Shown here: one piece after another, positions 11,395 to 24,900 of the stretch
Numbering within the stretch: the first letter of the stretch is position 1
Layout: each line of letters opens with the position of its first letter
Origin: Tenebrio molitor
Taxonomy: Eukaryota; Arthropoda; Insecta; Coleoptera; Tenebrionidae
Reading direction: 5' to 3'
Assembly (NCBI RefSeq): GCF_963966145.1
Contig: NC_091047.1
Location: 17,546,001-17,610,000, forward strand
Length of the DNA stretch: 64,000 bases
The notes under the pieces: model-generated
What the model was told of the DNA's origin: nothing
The model's database searches: none
Seen by the model: only the letters and a program-made list of their open reading frames with translations
Translations under genes and position numbers: made by a program

Positions 11395-11997
11395 TCTGTC
11401 ACAATAGTGTTAATGTTAGTGGTAATGTTATAATGTTAGTGGAGATGGCAATGGTTATGGTAGTAGTCCAGTGTTCACAATAATGTTAACGGAATGTTAC
11501 TCTTACAGCTGTCAACGTGGTGTGAACTGTCACTGCGCCTGCGCGTGCGTGAAATTCTCGATAGTGAGTGGTAGATGTTAACGAAGATGTTAAAGTTTGT
11601 CTAAACATAAGTGAATTTTATGGTTTTAACATCTAAAGTTCTTTATGAGGGATTTTAGGGTTGTTCACGACAAATTCATCACAACAGAATATTTAGCTAC
11701 CCTGTCCTAAATTTTGCAACGCGTGCCTGTCTTTGTTAAAAGAAAAGCTGCAGATTTGGTTATTCCCACTTTTACAACATCCCTCATAAAGTACTTTAGT
11801 TGTTAAAACCGTAAAATTCACTTATGTTTAGACAAACTTTAAAGAACCAGACATTTTCTGGATCTCTTAACATCGTTTCTAACGTTAACATCACCATCAC
11901 CATTATTGTGAACGGTTGAACGTTTCACCAATGTTCTGAAGATTAACATTCTGGCTAACAATAACATTAACATTACCATTAACACTATTGTGACAGA
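11395..11997. mobile_element. 0.6 kb foldback element
   Basis: The outer arms TCTGTCACAATAGTGTTAAT and TTAACACTATTGTGACAGA are complementary. A long inner inverted pair (GTTTGTCTAAACATAAGTGA and its complement near 11,820) makes almost the whole element self-complementary. It is rich in AATGTTA and AACATT words and non-coding. Confidence 0.8.
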
Positions 11998-12047
11998 TAC
12001 ATTAGGGTAGACCTTTTCAGCCCGCAACGTGTGCATGGTAGAGATCC

Positions 12048-12188
12048 AATAGTATATTGTATATCAAGAGTTGAAAATGAAAGATTTCACAGGAGTTTGC
12101 AGAATTGAGCCACAAGCCGTAGGCGCGTGCGTGGCTTAAGCAAACGAGTGTGAAATCGAATTTTCAACACGTGGTATACACGATATTT
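12048..12188. repeat. Variable palindrome VP9 with AATAGTATATT edge
   Basis: The edge motif is at 12048-12058. TTGAAAATGAAAGATTTCACA pairs with TGTGAAATCGAATTTTCAA, GAGCCAC pairs with GTGGCTT, and GTATATC pairs with GGTATACAC. The apex contains CCGTAGGCGCGTGCG. Confidence 0.75.
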
Positions 12189-12490
12189 TTCCGACGACCA
12201 CAAAAAAAAAACGCTAATATTCGGCATCCGTTCAAACTTCAAATATTATTCGACAGAGCTGCGGACCAAATAATTATGCCGTTGCGCGGAGATAGACATC
12301 GTTAATCATCGGCCCGTGTACAATATAAAAACACACAGCTGTCGGCCAATCAGATTTCTCAAATTTTTCATTGTACACGGTTAGGCTGTTCGTTCGTGTT
12401 CGTGTTGAAATCGTTTGCAATTTTAAATTTTCACTAAGGAAAAACCGTGTGAAATGTGCCATATTTCACAGTGGTCGTCTGAAAAAGTAG
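12189..12490. repeat. Possible inverted-repeat element
   Basis: TTTTCCGACGACCAC near 12,186 is inverted as GTGGTCGTCTGAAAAA near 12,470. Inside, CCGTGTACAAT pairs with ATTGTACACGG. It could be one element or two short nested hairpins. Confidence 0.45.
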
Positions 12491-12801
12491 ATTGATTGCA
12501 AATGTAAAATGTTGCTACGTACTTTTTTTTGTCGATACAAGTGAAAAAAACTACTGTTTTTGGAGCAATTCTCAAAGTATTTTTTATCACGTTTTCCGTA
12601 AATCGGCAAAAAATGCATTTCTTGTTTTTTGGGGAGGGATGGAAGAAATTGAGTTAAATGGTACAACTCTCTTATATTTCTTCCTGCACATTTTTATTTT
12701 CAATCATTCAAACGTTTTACGCATGTTTGAGAGCAATAAGTTAGAACTTGACATTTTTTGTTACCTTCAATTGTTGGTTGTCATATCTGAGATGCTTTCA
12801 G

Positions 12802-12945
12802 GTGGTGCCTGATCGAAGCTCGTCTAAAAACACACTTCGTATCAACAGTCAGACATTGGGCACATTTCGAGGGGGTTCTCTCCCCAATGTGTCCGCGGGT
12901 GTTCCCACGGTCAAGTCCACTTCTCATAATACAGAATCAGCAAAG
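12802..12945 (+). CDS. CRTC: CRTC exon with the RGGSLPNV motif
   Basis: Acceptor TGCTTTCAG at 12801, donor AAAG|GTGATC, 48 codons, phase 0 at both ends. TLGTFRGGSLPNV matches the Y-G-GSLPNV region that follows the CREB-binding helix in known CRTCs. Its distance of 12 kb from the next exon lowers certainty, but motif, phase and strand agree. Confidence 0.78.
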
Positions 12946-15900
12946 GTGATCTTTCACCCTAGTTGTTTCAGTGTTGTAGTTTTTATGTTATGCACTTTTC
13001 CGTATTATTTTTAACATTTAATGATTACTATTAGATTGAATGTTAGCTTAAAGTTAAAAGAATGTGCTTTTTGCATGTAACTATTGCTTGTCGAAGGGAT
13101 GCACGGGAATATGACATTACGAAATATCATTTAAGAGATATTGAAGTCTTAAATTTTAAAATTGCGTAAAGCATCTCGGTGGCACGTTGTTGTGTGCCTA
13201 GCACGTAGACTCGAGAAAATATGTTTTAATTTTTTTTCATTTCACAATTATTGTGTGTTATGTCGAGGGTTCAAAATTTTTTTAGTAAAGCAGGCCGTGG
13301 TTTTCTTTATCTTTTTAGTCGGTGTGCTTTGACATTTCATTCAAATACATAACTCACCTTGATCACTTCAATATTATTTGACCTTTTGCAAAACAGAAAT
13401 GCAGTATTAAATAACAAATCATTTGTTAGAAAAGGTGTTGAATTTGAACCCCTCTCCTCCCTCTTTTCCAAACATGTTGCTATTTTGCCTCTCAGCCAAT
13501 TGGAAACATTTTTGGCATCTGTGGACTAATTTTTTTTTCTCATTAATACGTTATTCTTTTTTTGAATTGAAAATATGGACTTTTAGAGACATGGCCATAT
13601 AAAGAAGTCACACGAAAAAAGATTCCTTCATGAAAGATTTCTGTTCTAAAGTAAAAACCGTCGTGTCCCACAAAGAAAAACAGAAACATTCTAGATGCTT
13701 AGTTATAAAGAGCACTGTTTGTCGTTTGTGATTTGATAGTTAATGAGGCTATTCCATACGTTAACGGAAACAAAGATATCAAGCACCACGCATTTTGACC
13801 GTAATTTTTTTGAACGCTTTTGAATATTTGCAACTCTGTTTTGTTTTTAAATCTTTGTGGATGTAAAGGGTCTTTTTTGGGAGAGTCGATTGAGAACGCA
13901 CCACTCGTGTAAAAGCGTAAGATTTAAACAGCTGATCCGTGATCCGTTACCCGTATAGTGCATTCACTATCGACTCTTCAACGCTAACTTCGACGCCAAA
14001 TTTTGTAATAAGCGTTTATACAGGTGTTCCCAAAAAAAGGCGAATCCATAGCTCCCTTATTTATCGGAGGATTTTAATTATCTATACACCAAATTAACTG
14101 ATTGCGAATAGGCTACAAAATGACCAAATAAAATCACGTATAGCCCTAAGGGCTTCAAGGCTACACTGTAAAAATGCTTTGAGTTTGAGCATAGACAGAA
14201 TAAAATTCTATCAGAATTACTAAAAAAAGGAAAAGGACCAACTTAAAGTATCATCCTTACACAGGGTCATTATAAATTATTGTAGTCGAAGCAAGCCATG
14301 CCCATGTCACGAAATTTTTGCCGCTCTATACAAACATAACTGTAATGTGGTGTGAACTGTCACAATAGTGTCAATCGTGTGAATGGTGTGTATATAACGG
14401 GGTGGCGATGACATCTGGTAACATTGTTAGTAGTAGCTGCAGAACAAATAAAATTCCCCAATAGAAATTGATAGCTTTCGTATTTGGTTAGGTTGATTTC
14501 AATTAAGGTTACATTAGGGGCTATTCTGTAAGAGGTCCGATAAAAATAACGCTGCTTTAAAATTTTAAGGGTGCCTTAAAACGAAAATGCTATTTTGTAT
14601 CTCGTAGGTGCGTTAAAATTTTAAAGCAAGTGCGTTAAATCTGACTTTTAAGGGGAAAATTTTATCGGCTAGGCCAGACCAACCCTTAAAATTAAAAAAG
14701 CGGTAAACGAATAACGTTTTAACTCGTTTATTACTTATATTTAGATTTGTGGAAAAATTTATGGTATCTGTGGGCACTTTGGCATTTAATGGTTTAATTT
14801 ATTTGGGAATTGTCGAACAGCATGAACGTGAACGTGATCGTTTACGAAGGTAAAACAGGTCAATTGTTTTAACTGCATAGAATGATTAAAATAACAATTA
14901 TTTAGAAATGAAGCATGGATGATGCATCGACAACTGAGGGGCACTAGTAACCCATTAAGTCTGCCAAATTGCCAAATTTAAAATTATTTAAACTAAACAA
15001 ACGATGTTGCTTGGATTTAGTTGAAAATTAAATTATCTACATGTTCATCTTACATACTTTAATTTTATTTAAAATGACAAAAAAACATCAAATTTTTAAC
15101 CGTAGTGCAGCACATTTTGGCCTCTTCCTCCTCAATTTTGTTGCCAACTCCAAAACTGATTGGGCCAATTTAATATTTGCGTTGGCCAACGACACCAGGT
15201 ACTTCTCGTGCTGCTTTTGAAGTCATCTAACGTCTTAAAACATTTTAAATTACATAAATTTTTTTAAAGGATAACTCATTACCTCCCGCCATTGTTTAAC
15301 AGTTTTCCGAGCCGCTTCCATATTATTTAACAATGCAGCCACTTCTTTTCACTTTTCCTCAAATCACTCTAACTCAATAGCATTTTCCGTCCGCCCTTCT
15401 AATTGAAATCGTTGGTTTTCTAGGAGGCACACGAGGAGCTCCTTTTGCTTTTTTGTTGTTCTTGGACCTCGAGACATTTATGTTGTTTTTTCCTTAAACG
15501 CTGGAAACAAACTAAAATCAAATCAAATCGGCACGTTTTGACTGTAAAAACTGTTTTACATTTTACTGCCCAGGCCTAGAGAAATTTTCTCAGATGCGAC
15601 AGATGTCTGCAAAACACATTTCATATTTCATAACAAAATTCTTCAGATGATTTGTAAATACTTACGTATTTGTTAATCACATTCTATTAAATGATCACAT
15701 TTTCATTAACAGTTGAAGTATAACTTAACCTCACATGTGAATTTCCAGTCTGGTTTTTGCAAAACAAACGTGCGCATTATATCTACTGCCGGATGAAATG
15801 TGGTGTGTTCACATTTCACAACTGATTTAACATACATGCCTTAAAGCTTGGTATTTTACCGGTCTCCGTTAAATTCAAGTTACAGAATAGAAATTTATGC

Positions 15901-18900
15901 ATTTAACGCTCCGATAAAATCGAGTATTTTAACGCTGCGGTAAATTTATCGGATCTCTTACAGAATAGCCCCTATTGTGTGACGGAAACGCTAACATCGT
16001 TGCCAGCTTGAACGTATTTCGAATTGAATCATAATTTGAGTATGAATGCCTCTGAAATTCGAACTTGAATATTTATATATACAAATGTGCAAGGTTTATT
16101 AAAGCTATATGTATAGGTCGGGCATCGTATACAAAGCCAAAAAAAAATAAATAAATGTAAATATCAACCAAAAAGTCAAATTCTGATTTTCATACTGACC
16201 TACCCAGATTCACTTCCTATAATTATTTACGAAATTAGTGGAAAAAATACCAATTAGATTTTGAATTAAACGCAGTTTTACATTTCAACTTTCAAAATCA
16301 TTTTTATTTATGACCTGCTACTTGTGCTGTCGTAAATTTAGGTGACAATGGGAACTGTCATTTTTATGGCAAAGCTGTAAGTAAGAGGCTCAAAACGGCC
16401 GGCTATTAGTGAATGATCCTTTTGTTAGCAAATTATACCATTTTGCTATAAATCACGCGTCTGGTTTGCCTTTAAAAAAAAGCGAATTATTTAGCCAACC
16501 AAGTCAAAATTTGTAATTGTGCCACCATGGTTTGATGCGTTAGCAGGTACAAATTCATTTAGTGTAAAAACAGGTAGGTAGGTAGGTAAATTAACAGTTA
16601 ATATCAGAAAATTTCTGTACCGGGTGGGGCATCGTATACGCGCACGCCAGAAATCGCGACTTCTAATTAAATAAAATTGGCGAAATTTTATATACCTGAC
16701 TAATTATTGATAAGGTATATTTGAGAATTTTTTAATTTTTTTTTTGTTAATAAATAAGGCCGTAACAGTTTTATTAGTTTTCTGAAATTAACTGTTAATT
16801 TACCTATAAAGTTTTTACACTAAATGAACCTGTATCTTCTAGCGCATCAAACCCTGGTGGCACAATTACAAATTTTGACTTGGTTACCTAAATAATTCGC
16901 TTTTTTATTTAAACGTAAACCAGACGGATGATTTACGGCACAATGGTATAATTTCCCAACAAAGGTATAGCCGACCGTTTTAAACCTTTTTGCCATAAAA
17001 TTGACAGTTTCCATTGTCACCTAAATTTACGACAGCACAAGTAGCAGGTCATAAATAAAAATGATTTTGAAAGTTGAAATGTAAAACTGCGTTTAATTCA
17101 AAATCTACTTGGTATTTCTTTCCGTAGATTTCGTAAATAATTATAGGAAGTGAATCTGGGTAGGTTAGTACAAAAATCAGAATTTGACTTTTTGGTTGAA
17201 ATTTACATTTAAATTTTTTTTGGCTTTGTTTGTAAGTGAAAAATTATCAAAAAATTATGAAATGTACCATACCAATAGCCAGGTAAGTCTGAAAAATTTC
17301 GACAATTTTATTTAGTTAGAAGTCGCGAATTCTCGCGTGCGCGTATACGATGCCCCACCCGGTATACCATAGGTACTAATCAAAAACTGTATAGATCCGT
17401 TTTCTATCCATAATTTTTTAATCAAATTAAATTAGACAACATTGTTCAAATTTGAATGTCGGAACAATCATGTTATATTTCTGATCGGAAAAAATTGAGT
17501 CAGTTTATCCAACATGATAAAAATAAATCACAGCCACCTCTTATCCATATTCATCGTGAATCGATTATATTCACTTACCTATTCACATAATTTTGATCAT
17601 TTTCATATGGAGCGGCAACCATAAATTTTACATTCAGTTTTTAACTTGGACCACAATAATTTATAATGACCCTGTATAATAGAGCAAATACAAAAAATAA
17701 ATTGTTGTGTGCGTTATACAGGGTGATCCAAATTTTTTTTAAAATGCTCTAGCAACTTTATTTCTTGTCCGATTTCAATAAGCGATATATCAAATGAAAA
17801 GGCGTTTAAGGGACTATGAACTCCCATATAAAATTTATTTTTTAAAGAAGCAGTTTAAGTGGGGTGATATTTAACTTTCTTATTTTAAATTGTGACATAT
17901 GTTTTTTATTACTTATTTTTAAAGTCACTATTTTTCTAAACATTGCTGTATAAAAATATTATTTGTTTTTTGAAATGTTATGAAGAAATAAAAATGAAAA
18001 GCGAATAAAATCAAGTTGCTTTCTACAGCATTTGTTACGCAAAGAATTTGACAAGTTGTTAAAATTGTATTTCCTCGTAATCGTGAGTAAAAATGAATAC
18101 CTTTGAAGAAATGACCGACATGCTACAAGCGTATTTTGAGTGTGAAAAAAGTGCACAGGCCGCTGAATTATCAAATTCTTTGTGTAACAAATGCTCTAGC
18201 TGACAGGTCTCACAAAGCAACTTGATTTTAATCGCTTTTTCATTAAAATGTCATTTTTATTTCTGAATTTTTTTTCAAAAAACAAATGATATTTTTGTAC
18301 AGCAATGTTGAGAAAAATAGTGACTTTAAAAATAAGTAATGAAAAACATATGTCACTATTTAAAATAAGAAAGTTAAATATCACCCCACTTAAACTGCTT
18401 CTTTAAAAAATAAATATTATATGCCAGTTCATGGTCCCTTAAACGCCTTTTCATTTGATATATCGCTTGTTAAAATCGGACAAGAAATAAAGTTGCTAGA
18501 GCATTTAAAAAAAAAATTGGATCACCCTGTATAAAAACTTCATTTTTTGGACTAAATTGTAATTGCGAATCTATTGATCTGTTGGGCAAATATAGAAATT
18601 TTAACCTGTTTGTACGAAGGTTGCTAGCGAGAAATATGAACAAAATGACTAGTCCAAACAATTAAGTAAAGTGTCAGCGACTGTAGTGAATTATGTTTTT
18701 TCCAATGTAGATCAATAACCACTTTTTTTCTTCTAGTTTTTGTTGTGTTGTGGAATCACACACACGGTACGCTTGTAATGCTGATGAAAACAAAATTATG
18801 GGTGCAAAATTAAGAATAAAATTGTTAATTACTTTAAGTATACCAGTGGAACGGCCCGTGCTTACGCACTAAAAGCAATAAAATATTTAAATGTCGTTCT

Positions 18901-21900
18901 CTATTTGCTGCCCTTTGTCGCTAAATTATCCATTATTGTAATATTTTTCTTATGAAGTTAATGACAGGTTTTACTGTCAAAAGGGACGTGTCATAGCAAC
19001 ACAGTTTCGTGGGTACCGCCATATTGTTACACGAAACGGACACCTATTTGCATTATAGTATTAAAGATTAAATAATCTTAATCTTTATCCATTAAAGGCG
19101 TCTTCATAACAACGGCCAAATGCGATACACATGTACAGAGTGTCTTTAAAAGAACATTATATCAAGAGTCCTGTGGAACTCGAATATACAGGTGTCCCCA
19201 AAAAAGAAGACGAGTCCATAACTCCCTTATTTATAGGAGGATTTTAACTATTTATACACCAAATTAAATGGTTGTGAATAGGCTACAAAAGGGCCTAATA
19301 AATTCATGTACATATATCCCCAAGGGCTTTAATGGTAAACTGGCAAATAGTTATTTAAACATTAAGGGAGGTAACTAATATTTACCTGTCGAGGACAAGT
19401 TTGCCCCCGAGCGATAGCGAGGGGTAGCAATAGAGTCCGAGACTGGTTAAATTAGTTACCTCCCGAATTGTTTATAATATTTTTTCCACTCTCAAAGTTA
19501 TTTTGAACTGCATACTTTCTTTTTGATGAAATTATTTTAAATATTTGAATAAAATATTAGTATGTCTGTTGCCGGTTGCTACGACTTTCATCACACAAAA
19601 CGTCAATATTAAAAGCGTCGTGTCAAAAGTTTGTAAAATGAATTTGAACAAAATTAAAAGAGAAATGGAAGTTGCTGAGGCTGCAAACGCTTCATGTTCC
19701 TTCCCCCTGCCACAGAAATCGAATAAACGTTACCATAAGGCATATTAGTGTTTTGTTTGGTTTAATTTTTGTCACTTATTTCCCCGAGGGAGGTAAGTGG
19801 TTACTTACATCCCGTCGTTAATAGCAACCAACGGTAGGTCAAAAAAGTTGTACCTACATCCACCAAATCAATGTCATAACAACGTACTTACCATGTAGAG
19901 AGTGGAAAAATATTTTTTTTCAAATCCGAACATATACTTTTTTTAGACATTCTGATAGAGATTTTTATTCTGAAAACAACAATGTATCACAATTATACAG
20001 TAAGCGGCAAAAGTATGGAATAAATTCCTTAAAAATTAAACAAATTTTTTTCAAACAAATCTTTGGACAGGTCAATTTTAGTTTATAAAAATACATGTTT
20101 TAGTACTAAAGAAAATTCCAAGCAGTCATTAGTTTTCGAGTGATGACGTCATCGATACTTTTTTTTAAATGGAAACCCCCTATTTTTTTTTTCTTGATTC
20201 TGATAGCTCTTTTAATTGTCTAAATGACAGTATAAAAATTTTGTTATCTTAAGGCTGTATGACACGATGCTAAATTTTGTAGAAAATTTGTTAGATAATG
20301 AGAGAGGACCAATGAACGATCAGGATCTGACAAAGACAGACTATGATCCTGATCGAGGGTCTCTCTCATTTTCTAACAAATTTTCTACAAAATTTAGCAT
20401 CGTGTCAAACAAGTTTTACATGAGGAAATTTTTGAGAAAAAAAAAATAAATTTGGAAAAAATAAATTTTATAACGAACAAAAACAAGTCAAAAAATCAAG
20501 AAGGTACGAGTAAATTAAACAGTCAAGTGTTACTGTAATTTCATTCGTATGTGTTTATTGTTTTACAAAAGGACTCATTTAATAGAAACACAACTTATAG
20601 AAATTTATTTTGATTGGGTGCGGGTATAAAACTAAAACAGGGGGAATTTCTTCATAGACTTGCTTATTGTCAACAAGCTGGGGAATGGCAATTCGAACAT
20701 TTAATTCTATAATTTTAAGTACAGTGTGGAATAAAATGATTTACATCTAGTTACCTTTGGAATTTTTGCACATGAAAATTTTCCTGTACCGCTCTACTTT
20801 TTTTTTTCGAAGTGTTGACAATTGTTCATTTGTTACAATTTACTAAATGAATTAAGAAACGTTGGTGGCCACTTTCAACACTAGCTGTGATTTTCTTTTG
20901 TTAGCTCCTTTTTAATTTCAATCTCAATTTAGCATTCATATCATCCCTTCGCAATAAATCACATTTGGAATTTGGATATATATTTTGAGGTTAGGCTTTC
21001 TTTTTTTTTTTGTAGAGCGGCATTTCGTATTTTTTCAAGGGTAATGCAAAGGTAACTAGATGTAAATCATTTTATTCCACACTGTACTTACTAACACAGT
21101 TTTTGACTTGTTTTTGTTCGTCATTTTTTCAAACTTTTTTTTTCTCAAAAATTTCCTTATGTAAGATAACAAAATTTTTATACTGGAGTTTAGACAATTA
21201 AAAGGGCTATCAAAATCAAGAAAAAAAAATAGGGGGTTTCCATTTAAAAAAAAACATCGATGATGTCATAACTCTAAAACAAATGACTGCTTGAAATTTT
21301 ATTTCATATTAAAATATGTATTTTTATAAACTAAAATTGACCTGTCCAAAAAAAATTTTGAAAAAAAAAATTGTTTTAATTTTTAATGAATTTATTCCAT
21401 ACTTTTGCCGCTCACTGTACACTTCCATAACAAAAATAAAAAAAAAGTTATAAAATAGTATATTATGTTATGAGGAGCAAAAATGAAGTTTTATGTGGTG
21501 AGGCTGGTAGATTGGCTGCCGAAGGCAGTGAGGCAGACAAAACCAGCCAAAGCACATAAAACCATTTTTGCTCCGAATAACATATACTATTTTTTCTTCA
21601 AACCTTCATAACAAATTATTTAAGACATGTTAAGAAACCAGGTAGGAATTTCAAATGATTAGCTAGTTTACTTTACAGCCGTTCATCAGCGGAGATAATA
21701 ACTTCACGGACGCTCCTCAGCGGAGATAATAACTTCACGGACGCTGGTCAGCTCGTTAAATGCCATGACAATGAAGTGACACTTTAGCATTATCAATGCA
21801 GCATTCATTGCAATGTCATATTTTACGGACGTTTGAAGAAAAATTACTATCGTCTATGCGCTCCATTTTGCGCTAAACATTGGCGGCATCTTTGCGCAAT

Positions 21901-24900
21901 CCCTATGTTAATTATTTGAAATTTGTTTTTCCAGCTAACTTGATTTGGTTATTACACTGTAACGCAATGCATTTTGATAGCTTCTCGCTTTGTGCTCGTC
22001 ATTTGTTTCAAAAGTTAGTGTTATTTTTTTTCTGCGAGGTTATACCGAGCGATCCAAAAGTGAGCCATGACATTATAATTACACGATGAAATAAAAAAAT
22101 GTGAAATTAAAAATATCAGAGGATACGGACATTTTATAAAACATGATATATATACAGGGTGTATTTTTAAACTGTGCCGAAATTTTACCTACGAGGTTGT
22201 AGGACAACGTAGAAAACTAAAAGCAATTTTAAAAAATTGTAGCTAAAAATAAATGTCATTTTATTTTTTGACAGAATTTTTTAGATATTTTTTCCGAGTT
22301 CTACGTGAAGCCAGTAGCTCGTGGTTAAAATATCTGTACAGCTTTCAATAACACCCTGTATATGACAAAATCAAACCCTGAAAACGTCGGTCAATTTGAC
22401 AGGACTTATTTTGGAGTAAGTCAAAAAAATTACAAAACAAACAAAAAAGTGCATTTTAAAATATTTTCATAAATTCTGTCTGACATAACTGACAACCACT
22501 ACCATAATAATGACATAGCTCAACATTTTTGCCGGTTTTACATTGTGTATGTCGTTTGAATTCTTGAAAAGGTTTCTTGATCGTCATGATGTTTCATTAC
22601 ATGATTTTTCCTTGCTGCGCATAGTAATTTTCATTTCGATGATCAAGCTCTTTTCTGCAGTTTCCGTATTCAAATTTATGCCATTTATTTTGATCCAAAT
22701 ACGAAATTTTAAAATGAACGAACAGATTATGAATTTTTCTCCAATTCACTAATTTTATCAATAGTGATGTAAGTTTGTTGTACGCTACATTCTTTTCTTT
22801 GTTTTCTATCAAACCGTGTTGACAGCAGAATGAATTTGTTCATGCACCATTAATTGCTTATGCATATAAGCAATAATTTATTATCCGTTCACCTGACATC
22901 AGCACTATCAGTGTCATTTTTTATCCAAGTTGGTTGAATGTACATCAAAATTTCGATTTCCCTTTTGAGTGTAACATTAAATCGAGTGATAAATAAATTA
23001 CTAGTGTCAAATAGAAAGAAGTTGGGTTATACACTGGTGTTTCAAATTATTTTTTCTATTTTGCACAACAAAGCTGTTAACGGATTCATTTTGAATGTGT
23101 TAATAAACCATTAATACATCCGAAACCTAGAAACTTTTTTCAGCTGCTAACAAACGTTGCCGGGAGCAAATTTACTGTGGTATTCTCTGCTATTTGCAGT
23201 ATTCCTAGATAATTCACCTTAATTGCAATTTCACTTGCGAAAAATGACTTACTATTCCGGTCAAAAATAACTGGGACAGCACGTTACTGTAGACACTTCC
23301 AAACATATTGAGTTTGAATGAATTTGGAAGTGTCTACAGTAACACACTTACACACTGTCCCAGTTATTTTTGACCGCAATAGTATGTTTAGTCTAGATTC
23401 AAATTTAAAATTTTACTTTAAATATCAACTGAAATAAAAGTGTCACCAACTGTCACAAAATTCCCTAAATTACCAAAATTTGTCTCCCAGATTTAAATGC
23501 TTGTTAATATGCGATCTTTTAACGTATTCGATACGGAATAGTCCCTAATAAACATCAAAACTCTGTATTTTTCAATAGAAACTGCCAATACGTCCGCTTT
23601 TAGAGGTAAACAGACTGGCAAAATTTGTGAGGTTAGGTTTCGATGTTTCAGTTTTATTTTCTTGACGATGGTTTATTACTTTGAACAGAACACAAGTTTT
23701 CATAGCAATACCCTGTATTATGATAATTTGTCCATTTTCCTCTTCACATTTTGCTACACAAATTTTTCCAATAGATGAATTGTTGAAGCCATATAATTGA
23801 GAATTACGTATTAAATCCTACATCCATCTGTAAACTTACAATATTTGTCGTGTCTTTATCTTTTACATATAACTATATTATATACAGCTACTCCTGCAGC
23901 TCTGCACTGAGGTCTGTCAGATCACAACACAATGAACACTGAAAATTGAAAGGTGACAAGTGACGCATAGTTGATTGTTTTTCGCTCGCTCCGCTAAAAA
24001 ACTCGACTCCCTTGATTTTAGCTTACCGTGTCGTGCTGCGGACGATTTTAGCTTGTGCTGCGTACGATTTTACCGTGTCGCATGAAACTAATTCACTGTC
24101 CGGGAATAAAATGTATGTGGCGCGCCTAAAGAAGTTTTCACTTCAAAAATATAGGGGGGTCTTTACAAAGATATATGGGTCTGAAGGTTCAAACTTTTCA
24201 TCATGTTTTCTTCAAACAAAAAATATAAATGGTTGACATTCATTTTGAAATATGGTGAGGATGATTTGTAAAATATTAAAATATAAATGAAAAGACATTT
24301 CTTGAAAAAACAGCTTTTTTTTAATTTTATTAATTTAATGTGATGTATTAATCAAAGTATGTCTTTTGCTACATTTATCGTAAATGTGTGCACGTAACGG
24401 ACGATAATCTAAAAAACAATGCGATCGAAAACAAATGTTGTGTGGTTCTTAAAGGCTTACTTAAAATGGTCGAGACAATATTTAAATAACTTTTTATTGT
24501 ATAACATTAATTAGCATTTGTTACCTGCACACATCCCTGTATATGCCTAGATCTTTGAATTAGACTTTTGAATTTGTGTAACGGAGGCTTTTAGGAAAAG
24601 TAAATATGTATTTATTCTCAAAGAATAAGTTAAATTTTGTGTTGTGACTAACAGGGTAAGTTTCACTAATTGTAAAACTGCAATAGTGTGAAGCTTGTTA
24701 CGTTAGTTGGCTTAACTGTAGTTCTTTGCAATGATGTTCGTGTATGTTAGTATTGGTGGTGATGACACAATGAAATGTCATCAACCACAAACCCAATCTG
24801 CCGCCAGATTTTGGATAGAATAATAAATAATGACATCACGCAACAAATGTCTATCAAGAACGTTAGACTTTGGAGGATAAATTTTATTTGGTTTTAATAT

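Larger units (their letters stand above)
14258..17678. mobile_element. 3.4 kb outer element L with nested elements
   Basis: TACACAGGGTCATTATAAAT at 14258 is inverted at 17,653-17,678 (ending AATGACCCTGTATA), with over 24 matching bases. The two elements inside (14,515-15,974 and 16,618-17,364) are complete, so they probably inserted later. No ORF of its own is recognised. Confidence 0.7.
19995..21419 (-). mobile_element. 1.4 kb deleted mariner-type element M
   Basis: TIRs of several hundred bases start TACAGTAAGCGGCAAAAGTA on the left and end TACTTTTGCCGCTCACTGTA on the right. Only the last codons of a transposase remain. It contains element N and a 148-bp palindrome as later insertions. Confidence 0.85.

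Noticed and set aside
24012..24236. 74-codon frame as the missing CRTC exon
   Set aside because: No CRTC motif and no suitable splice sites at its borders.
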